From Chrysaora quinquecirrha (Eukaryota; Cnidaria; Scyphozoa; Semaeostomeae; Pelagiidae), in NCBI GenBank assembly GCA_014526335.1, contig JACTAT010000011.1:1003741-1067740 (forward strand): a stretch of 64,000 nucleotides of DNA. Direction: 5' to 3'. Shown here one piece after another: positions 56,977 through 64,000 of the stretch. Below the pieces are notes generated by a model. The model had not been told where the DNA came from. It saw only the letters and a list, made by a program, of their open reading frames with translations, and did not search any database. Both the position numbers and the translations under genes were made by a program. The number at the start of each line of letters is the position of its first letter. Position 1 is the stretch's first letter.

Positions 56977-58070
56977 ATTTACTGGTTATTTTCAGGTTGT
57001 GTTATACGAATATATGACTATGAACTCAGTAATAAATATATACAATTTCGTTTAATCTACTTTCCTTCCAGAAGGTAAATTTTATGATCAATGAAAAACA
57101 ACAAATGACGATTCGAAAACAGGTCTGATCTCTAGCACACAAGATTCAGAAAGAAATGCACGTGATGATTGCGCAACGTAAATTCAATTTGTAAAATTTC
57201 ATTTCAGATTGGGTGGCTTTTTCTTCTGCGAGCAACCTGCGTGGTCTGAAGTTAAAATAATTGCTTCAATGAAGGAAAAGTAAAAAGAAGCAGATTTACA
57301 ATACAAATGACTGATTTTCAGCAAAATTTGTTGTTCTTATCAAAAATAGAACTGATTTTTTTTCTAAAATGTATAAAATTTAAGCCAATTCATAACAACA
57401 AGACACTGAAAAAGCAACAAAAATTGCAAAAAACTACAAAAAAATACTTCCTGACATGAAAATTCTTCTCGCAAAGTATTCTTATTCAATCATCAACAAA
57501 ATGAATCTATTGAATTGAATATTATTGAACAAATGTGATAGCAGATGTTATTTACACAATTTTCTACCATAAAAATATTAGCTTCTAATACAGCTTACAT
57601 TTTCAATAAGATAAACATGTCATAGAAGTTACATCTCTATTGTGCTGTTGTTTCATATCAACTTCTTACCAAATATGAAAAAAATTCGACATTTGACTAA
57701 ATCATATAAGCATTATGACGTCATGAAGACAGTGACATCATAGAAATAAGAAACTATAAATACAAACCAAAATATAACAAATTATACATCAAATGATGCA
57801 GCAGACAAAGATAAATCCAACAAGACTACTTTCATAAAAATGGGTTGAATAATAAAGAAGTTATAAGCAAAAAACGTCTTGTCCTTGACACCTCTATAAT
57901 AAAATAGGTGTGTTCTGGTCACGTGATAAACGGCAACGCCCTTATTGTAGCAAAAATAAGTTTCCCAATAAATTTTAGGAAAAGTCAAGAGACTTCAGAC
58001 CTCTAATTAAAACAGTTTTCTTGCAGCATTCACATTTATAGTAGGGGGGCGAAAAACGCCCCCCCCCAGT
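56977..58070. other. 5' non-coding part of the piggyBac element
   Basis: About 1.1 kb of AT-rich DNA between the transposase start and the right terminal repeat. The transposase promoter should lie here, but I see no distinct motif. Confidence 0.5.
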
Positions 58071-58935
58071 ACAGATAGGGTTAACTAGCCCAGTTGAACG
58101 AGGATACAACCTTAATCTCATAAACTCAATATTTGAAAAAGTTAGACATTTGTCCCAAGATGATCTTCTAAATAAACTACCTAAAAGAACTGAACAAAAA
58201 TTACCATTTGTCGTACCATTTAACCACAACACATCAAAAATCGGCCCTAGTCTACATAGACCCTGGCATTTTTTAGAAAAGGATCAAGAGCTGGAAGGAA
58301 TAGCGGAACAGAAACCAGTCCTTGCATTCCAAAGAAACAAAAACCTTGGAGACATCCTGATGCACACGAAATTGGAAGAAGCCTCCTTAGTTAATCAGAA
58401 ACTACAGAGACATACCTTATTATAATTGGTAAAAATGAAATAAATATTGGCAATTCATTTCTGTTTGATACCTCTTAGACATGATGATAGGAACCTTAAA
58501 TGACCACACTCAAATACCCCCTCACAAACCTCGAAAAGCTAATAAAAAAGAACAACTTGCCAAAAACACTACATGCAAAACTCTAATAGCTTCTCATGAC
58601 TTCTTCTACCATCTCTAAGTACGATAGTGCCCCATTTAAAGGGCGCTGAGGGGCCCTTTGCTCACAAAGCGTCCTGTCCTTAAACCCTCGAAACGCTGAG
58701 TACAGGTGGATAGCTGATGAATCATACCAAAAGCCTTTCATGAAATTAAACACCTTGTTCCTGCTTATCACTTTGAGAACACACTACACACATTCTTCTC
58801 ACTATATCTTACAGCCACAACATCCAACGAGGCTTCCATCTCCGTATGTTGAGTACGAATACTCCTATATTTCTTATTTTGCCCCTTGTGGTTTTATATT
58901 ACTTAAATCAAACGCCTCAAATAGTTCAAGCAGTT

Positions 58936-59693
58936 TCTCAGCGATCCGAAAACAAAATTGAACTTTTGATACAGGATTGGGGATACCCAACATTTTATGC
59001 TGCTAAATTAAGTTAAATACATGCAACTGTTGAAGATAGATTCTACCTTATTCATACCGACACAAACAGAATGATTATGTCTGAAGTTGAAGAGATGCAA
59101 TGCAGTCAGGAAGAGGCAGATACCAAACTTATGTATTACTGCCAAAACGCCAGTTTTACAGGGTTTTCCAGGGTTTTCCAGCACCTGCAGTGTTACAGTT
59201 CACAGTGATGTGGCAATATACGCAATATATTTTTTGAACAAGATTGATATACATTTGTTTGTTCAAATTTGTAGAAAGAACAAAACAAGAGTTCTCGATA
59301 TCAAGACCATCAGTGCAACACACGGAGAAGCAATTTAAAATTGCCTTCCAGCTTTACATGCTTTTACAGGCTGTGATTACACAAGTGCCTTCCATGGCAT
59401 TGGCAAAGCAAAGGCGTTAAAGATCTTAGCCAAAAGTAAAAGATTTCAGGAAATTTTTTCCCTGTTGGGAGAAACTTACGAATTCAACACAGATCTTTTC
59501 CAATCAATCCAAGAATTTATTTACTGTCTCTACAGTCTTAAGAAAGTAAAAGATGTCAACCAAGCAAGATATATAAAATTTTGCAATAGCAAGGGAAAAA
59601 TCCCGGAGCCACAGATGCTACTGCCAACCTTTGACGAGCTCTATATGCATTGCAAACAGGTCTCGTACACAACAGCTCTTGCAAGCCCTAGAC
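58936..59693 (+). repeat. Downstream copy of the long direct duplication
   Basis: This copy keeps the conserved GIG motif (FHGIGKAKA) and runs directly into the final Cys-rich exon, so it is the ancestral context. It starts exactly where Penelope sequence ends. Confidence 0.9.
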
Positions 59694-60326
59694 AGCACTC
59701 CAGTGATTCCTTCACCTAATTGATATGGCTTGAAAAAACTGCCAAACAACCTATTAAAGGTGGCGTGGATGACGCAAAAACCTGCGCTGGAATCTATTCT
59801 TGAACTTGTCTCATGTTCTTGCAAAAATCCAAAATGTATGGATCTGAACTGTGCCTGTGTATCATATGTACTAACATGTACTGATCTTTGTCAATGTTCA
59901 AAGTGCGAGAATGAAGAAGCAGAAGATGATAATCTTGAATATGATGATGATGAAGAAGTTGACGAAGATGATCTTCTTCAGGGCGAATCTGACAAGGCAA
60001 TAATATCTTATTTTGGAAATGAATAAACAACTGTGGGATATATAGGGATGTATAGACTGTTTATATTATACCTGATTTTGTCTTAGTTTTAGTAGATTTT
60101 CTTTATCGCTTATTCTCTCTTTTCTGATATTGTGTTATGTATATATTTGAAGATGAAGAATATATATACACCTGATATCCATCTTTACAAGGTAGCTCTG
60201 TCGGCAAGGAGGGTTACAAAGGGGGCAATGGGAGCAAAATTAGTCAATTTGTGGAGTCTTTATAAATATGAAGCTGATCATGGAGAAAAATCCTTAACAG
60301 TTTATTGTTATTTAAATGTCAATATT

Positions 60327-61035
60327 GGGCCTTTGCACACTAGAGTACTTTTCCAAATTTTAGTAAGGATTAACAAATTAACACCTTTTTTCCTAGTGTG
60401 CAAGGACTTTTTGTATTTTCTACTATCCATAAATTCTAGTAAGGATGAAACAGGCCGACTAATTAAATATGGGCAGCTCCCGAGCTGCCCTTATTTCTGC
60501 CAAATGTCATCACGGATTAATTTCTTGACCTGAAGCGACATTTTCTTGCTTTTTTCATTCGTTCTCGAAACAAGATGTCGGATGAAGAGTTTTTCATGCT
60601 TTTTTATGATTGTTTTCTACTTGCTGGAGCAAAGCGGCCAGGGCAGAATGCAAAGAATGATGTTGGTATTATCTGCATATGTTAGACTTTTACAAATGCA
60701 ACAAGCGGCATTAAGGTTCTTTAATCAACAATATTCTGAAGAGCTAAAGTCGGAGAACCCAGATTCTTAAATTCATGTCATTCAGTAAATGTCGAAAATA
60801 GGCAATTTCAAAATAAATATAATTCAAGTTGATGGTGCATTGAGGGTGAAAGAAAGAAAGAATTCTTCTCAGACGTTACGGTGAACCCTATCGAATCTGT
60901 CATCAGAAGTCGAAATCATTGATAGAGACTATTTCAGGGCATCAGGAATTTATGGTCGGAACTCAATAATTAGCAAATGCGCCCCACTGTTTGGTAGAAT
61001 TTTGGCAGAATTTTAGGTCTAGTGTGCAAAGGGCC
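60327..61035. mobile_element. Small TIR element (about 0.7 kb)
   Basis: GGGCCTTTGCACACTAGA at 60327-60344 and TCTAGTGTGCAAAGGGCC at 61018-61035 are inverted with one mismatch. A related CCTAGTGTGCAAGGA lies inside near 60393. The interior contains a minor frame starting MSDEEFFMLFYDCF near 60575, which I cannot identify. No clear target duplication. Confidence 0.55.
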
Positions 61036-61377
61036 ATTGTTATATTGTTTTTTATTTAAAATTTTAACTTCCCATATTACTTAATAATTTACTCCAGTTT
61101 AATTGACCAAGGGTGCCACTAAATGATCAAAGGAACTTATCAGACTAAAAAATATTCTGTAGTACGTCTCAAATTTTCTTTTGTAATTTTCTTCTTCTTG
61201 TTGATCTCAAAAATTGACTAAAAAATTATACACCCCCCAAATTTTTTGCCTCAATTCAGGTTGAGCCTCGCTCGGAAGAGAAAATACAATGCAAAAACCG
61301 TAGATGATTGATATCAACGGACAAAAAGAGGTTGCAGAATATTTTGACAAAAAGAAGTGAAATAAAATCATGTGTCC
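61036..61377. other. No recognised gene
   Basis: AT-rich spacer between the small TIR element and the tRNA-like fragment. Confidence 0.35.
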
Positions 61378-61445
61378 AAAGGTGAATTCGAACCATGGAT
61401 TGAGCGGTCACAGGCTGACATGTATCCACTGCTCCACAGCAACCG
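61378..61445 (-). repeat. tRNA-like sequence, probable SINE head
   Basis: On the minus strand TGGAGCAGTGGATA resembles an A box and GGTTCGAATTC a B box, about 30 nt apart as in tRNA genes. The stems do not pair well, so this is not a working tRNA. A tRNA-derived SINE or a tRNA pseudogene is the better reading. Confidence 0.45.
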
Positions 61446-61741
61446 CTGCTCAACCCCTTTGATTTTCTCGATATAACCGCTGGACAAATATTAATATAAA
61501 TGGCATAGCTTTTATATTAACACAGGGGGGAGCGAAGTGAGGAGGGGTAACGCAAAACGGTTGCCTCAGAGACAGGCTGTATGCACACAGTCTTACTTTG
61601 CCGTGTTGAAGAGAGGTTGCCTCTGTTTTCTTGGTCAAAATTCTTTCGTGAATATGTTAAAAATACTTAGCTATCACATATGAAACTGTGATTGTTTTTA
61701 CAAAAGTTATCAACTTCTTGAAGTTTATTTTGGATTTTAAG

Positions 61742-62265
61742 ATGGGTATCCATGGTCTTCTCTGATTTTTAAAGAATATGTAGAAGAGATCTGTTTGGAG
61801 AGTCTTAAGAACAAGGTTGTGGGTGTATATGCTTTTATCTGGCTTTATAGCGGTGCACAATGTTTTTCTTATCAATTAGCAATGGATATTCCATGTTCAT
61901 TGCACATTGATTATTTCGAAAAACAAGTGGTGAAGTTGCTGAAGTTGGGGACAAAACCAATCCTGGTTTTTGATGGTTGCTTTCCATTGATGAAGTAAGA
62001 CGAAAACGCATTGTGAAATAGAAAAAGACAGGAGAAATTGGCACAAGGCAAGACAGCAGTGGTTAATAGAAATATTACAGAAGCTTATTGTTGTTTCAAG
62101 CAGTCAGTGTCCATTTCCCATGAAGGTTCTGTTGAAGCTTTGAAATGATGCAGAGCTCTTGGCGTGGATTGTATCACAGCACCTCTCGAAAGTGACTCAT
62201 AGCTGATGTACCTGCAAAAGATTGGTTTAATTGATTACATTATCTCCGAGGACTCTGATCTACAC
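61742..62265 (+). pseudogene. EXO1: EXO1-like nuclease pseudogene fragment
   Basis: The fragment starts MGIHGLL, the conserved EXO1 N-terminus (normally MGIQGLL). It continues in shifted frames with KNKVVGVYAFIWLYSGAQ, KLLKLGTKPILVFDGCFP (the metal-binding Asp block) and then EAYCCFKQSVSISHE, CRALGVDCITAPLESDS and DYIISEDSDL, the acidic I-region. The order matches EXO1 residues about 1-175 with no intron, so a processed copy or an internally deleted gene is likely. There are at least two frameshifts and several stops, including one right after MGIHGLL. In ES-D the expected catalytic EAD reads ESD. Homology ends abruptly at 62265, where a TCCCTAAAT-rich repeat begins. Confidence 0.75.
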
Positions 62266-63547
62266 AGTAAAAATATTATCCCTATTTTGTAGTGACAAGC
62301 ATGTATTTGTCCCTAAATAGTTCTTTTTCCCTATTTTCTCCCTAAATTGTCCACAAATTATCCCTCTAATTCAGGGATAAACTCACTAAAATAAATTTAG
62401 GGCAAAGATTAAACATAATCCACAATTTGTCCCTAAATTGAATTTCACAAATCCCTAAGTTTTAGTGTCAAGTCTAAATCGCGAATCAAGTGAGATGCGG
62501 TATAAATGCATTCTTCCCTAAATTTTTTCTCCATGAATTAACAACATGTAAACTAATTAATATCAACGCATTGTTGTCCATTGCCCTTTTTTTCTCATCC
62601 AATTTCAATTTCAAGCCTTTTGTATTTCAACTTAAATTTTCAGCTAAACTTTGAATGACAGCTTGAAGGACGCAAATGACTGACTTTCCGTTGGACCCAG
62701 AAAACTGTTTCTATGTGCTGAAGAGTATAAAATAAATAGTGTAAAACCAGAAGCAACACAAAACAACGACGAAAGAGTTATTGCGATAATTATTTATAAA
62801 GAAATTCAAATACTATTATAGTATTTCCCTGTTATTTTACTTTTTCTAGGCATGATAATAGGCTTACAGGAACATTACTATCTTCACAGAAAGGAGATAC
62901 AAAAATAATTGAATTAAAAAGTGAGCCATTCACAGCTCTTTCATGTTTTAAAAACAAAACATATCTGCACATGTAAAAGATATATTGTAAAAGATATGTA
63001 GGGTACAAAAACACATATAAGAAAAAATGTTTAAGAAGATTTGATTTTTTATCACCAAGGGGGCATGCTGAAAGCTTAGTTGCTATAAAATTTGTAAATA
63101 TCTTTTATATTCCATGACTGATTCCTCTTACTAGAGACAATTTATAAAATGTACCCTAAAGGCTGAAGGGAACCACTTTGAAAAGAGGGGATCAGCTATC
63201 AATGGAATTCACAAAGCAATTTCTGTATAAAGACTTTAGGCAAAAAAAATTTACTTCGTCCAGCATTCTCAGTATAATTCATTGTATTTAAAAGGACCTT
63301 TTGCCAGATTTATGCCGATGTGCAAAAACCCTCCTGCCTGCTTGTAAAACCACAAGTGTGATTTGAAAACAATAATGTTATAATGCATAAAACAAATTCA
63401 AAGTTTGAAATTTACAAAATATTTCATTATCACAAAACGTTCTCTTATTCCATTCTTGACTATTTCTAACCGTCTTTTGTAAATAACCTCTTCTGGTGCT
63501 ATGATCACCAGTTCTTTGATTCCATAAACTTTGTAACCACAATAGTG
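62266..63547. other. TCCCTAAAT-rich repeat, then non-coding
   Basis: Between 62266 and about 62540 the motif TCCCTAAAT/TTGTCCCTAAAT and its complement recur at irregular spacing, starting with CACAGTAAAAA, a common DNA-element terminus. The remaining part to 63547 is AT-rich with no gene I can support. Confidence 0.4.
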
Positions 63548-63868
63548 TTATTCATAGCTGAAATCTAAATCTTCAGCGACAAAATAGAATTGGCTTCTTT
63601 CCACTAAAATATTTTTCACAAATGCCATCTTATCGTCTGTCACTAAAACATTGCCACATTTAATTGTCACTCCATTCAAAACACAAGATTCTGCAGTCAT
63701 GACTTTGGCACCATCATTTAATTGAAGAATACATTTTGTAGCAGGGTCAGCGACAACACATTTAACATTTTTTAGAAATCCCACTGTCTTTGTTCTATTA
63801 TTTGTAATATGTAAAAATAAAAAAGCGATGAAATATACAGAAAGTAGCAAAAATTGAAAAATTTTCAT
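63548..63868 (-). CDS. Small putative secreted protein of unknown function
   Basis: A complete 106-residue frame with no introns. Residues 1-21 (MKIFQFLLLSVYFIAFLFLHI) form a typical signal peptide or membrane anchor. The mature part is basic at the start (TNNRTKT) and has four cysteines (VKCVV, TKCIL, ESCVL, IKCGN), enough for two disulfides. It ends in an acidic EDLDFSYE. I do not recognise the family. It is not in any of the mobile elements I delimited. It may be a host gene, possibly single-exon or the last exon of a longer one; coding status is not proven. Confidence 0.4.
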   Translation of the reverse strand: MKIFQFLLLSVYFIAFLFLHITNNRTKTVGFLKNVKCVVADPATKCILQLNDGAKVMTAESCVLNGVTIKCGNVLVTDDKMAFVKNILVERSQFYFVAEDLDFSYE

Positions 63869-64000
63869 GAACCCTTAAATTTTGTCCTCCTCTTATTAAG
63901 GAAAGTTTTAGAAAATTTGCAATGAAGAACAAAATTGTAACACAATATGCGCAGTACCGAAATACATCTCGAAGCCCAGTATGGCAGGAAAAAAATCATT

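Larger units (their letters stand above)
54145..58080 (-). mobile_element. piggyBac transposon, both ends intact
   Basis: The terminal inverted repeats CCCTATCTGTACTGGGG (54145) and CCCCAGTACAGATAGGG (ending 58080) are perfect over 17 bp and flanked by the TTAA target duplication at 54141-54144 and 58081-58084. Behind them both ends share a G-run followed by GTTTT(T)CG and a C-run. The left end has an extra 26 bp that repeats CTGTACTGGGG. The element is 3936 bp and carries one transposase gene on the minus strand. Confidence 0.96.
53021..58430 (+). pseudogene. Penelope-like reverse transcriptase, interrupted
   Basis: The RT opens with IELKSLPNVIMKRADKGGK, the N-terminal Penelope block ending in KADKG. 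FYMLPKIHKP and GRPIISGCNSPTSKLS follow, then VTFDVKSLYT with the first catalytic Asp. After a frameshift near 53610 come MGTAMGTSFAPNYANIFM and the active-site FWISYIDDIF. Later come LYKKPTDICSLLH and HPNNCKKGIMYSQALQYRRI. The reading is cut at 54141 by piggyBac and resumes in the same frame at 58085 (ERGYNLNLINSIF, PWHFL, LAFQRNKNLGDIL). Penelope RTs copy element RNA at chromosome ends or nicks. Before 53021 the frame runs in from the host gene, so the first ORF is a chimera. Confidence 0.88.
53021..58935 (+). mobile_element. 5'-truncated Penelope-like element
   Basis: The element begins inside the RT at 53021, continues to the TTAA at 54141-54144, is split by a piggyBac insertion, and resumes at 58085. 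Its 3' part runs to about 58935, where the second copy of the flanking duplication starts. The Penelope sequence itself is about 2.0 kb. No GIY-YIG endonuclease is evident. Confidence 0.82.
45450..60026 (+). pseudogene. Multi-exon gene of an uncharacterised invertebrate family with FEN1/EXO1-like segment and Cys-rich tail
   Basis: Collinear plus-strand pieces: 45448-45590 (MRKKECQRCAAHH), 45693-45880, 46310-47028 (CCICNKKK; FNYHKSCYHSYTRKK, a Cys/His zinc-like pair), 47450-48200 (FVVLRMGAFHTLMIFLAITG), 48240-48570 (EGSVEKTLSGKHYNNATR; ESWLIKRDELD), 49055-49480 (VKRVTRVKEKIVKI; LQYFLGPIQCSIALADS). After two mobile elements the C-terminal part follows: EEADTK, LHAFTGCDYTSAFHGI and KAKALKIL, the GCDY..S..GIG.AKA helix-hairpin pattern of FEN1/EXO1 nucleases. 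The last piece, 59754-60026, is a CXC-like tail (CSCKNPKCMDLNCACV...CTDLCQCSKCEN). I recall this architecture in many unnamed cnidarian and fish proteins. It has several stops and frameshifts, plus insertions at 49497 and 53021, so it is inactive. Function is unknown. Confidence 0.6.

Noticed and set aside
56372..57055. 227-residue plus-strand ORF rich in Ser and Leu
   Set aside because: Antisense of the acidic N-terminus of the piggyBac transposase.
60132..60533. 133-residue plus-strand ORF
   Set aside because: It spans the left end of a TIR element and has no recognisable domain; likely chance.

Overview
This is a stretch of animal (metazoan) nuclear DNA. It is AT-rich and intron-bearing, with GT-AG splice sites visible at many exon edges. 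It has no bacterial operon structure and almost every coding remnant belongs to transposable elements or to repeat-associated invertebrate gene families. The mix (BEL/Pao, Penelope, piggyBac, KDZ, CR1-like LINEs, pogo, P2X7-like ballast proteins, HECT-plus-integrase elements, HUH Rep-like genes) is what I associate with cnidarians or other marine invertebrates. The exact organism cannot be fixed from sequence alone.

Layout. 1-4.4 kb: minus-strand exons of a HECT-ligase-associated (G2E3-like) family, with small repeats in the introns. 5.1-16.3 kb: a plus-strand KDZ-type transposase gene, cut at 8333 by a BEL/Pao retrotransposon with two nearly identical 785-bp LTRs and a GGCTG target duplication. 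16.4-18.4 kb: a decayed chromodomain-like and unknown reading frame, then a P2X7 C-terminal-like gene. 18.5-29.2 kb: a minus-strand transposase-like gene whose last exon is split by an 8.16-kb element (18687-26849). That element has foldback-type minisatellite ends, a 6-bp target duplication, a HECT E3-ligase gene and a convergent two-exon DDE integrase gene; it has itself received a LINE. 29.9-33.8 kb: a 3.7-kb unit bounded by 180-bp direct repeats that each carry a GC-rich hairpin with an ATATTAC core. Inside are a Tc1/mariner-like remnant and a HUH Rep-like remnant. 34.7-40.2 kb: a minus-strand LINE (SGNH esterase in ORF1, endonuclease in ORF2) split by a 2.3-kb MULE-like non-autonomous element. 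41-42.3 kb: a pogo remnant. 42.6-45.4 kb: low-complexity DNA.

45.4-60.0 kb: a plus-strand multi-exon gene of an uncharacterised family with a FEN1/EXO1-like nuclease segment and a cysteine-rich tail. It is broken by a (TTAG)n foldback element (49497-51933) and by a Penelope element, which in turn holds a complete piggyBac element (54145-58080, TTAA-flanked). The Penelope copy is bracketed by a 760-830-bp direct duplication of the host gene. 60.3-64 kb: a small inverted-repeat element, a tRNA-like SINE fragment, an EXO1 pseudogene fragment and a short secreted-protein ORF.

The genes do not form one pathway; the window is a layered record of insertions. The two most interesting objects are the HECT/DDE foldback element and the hairpin-flanked Rep/mariner unit.
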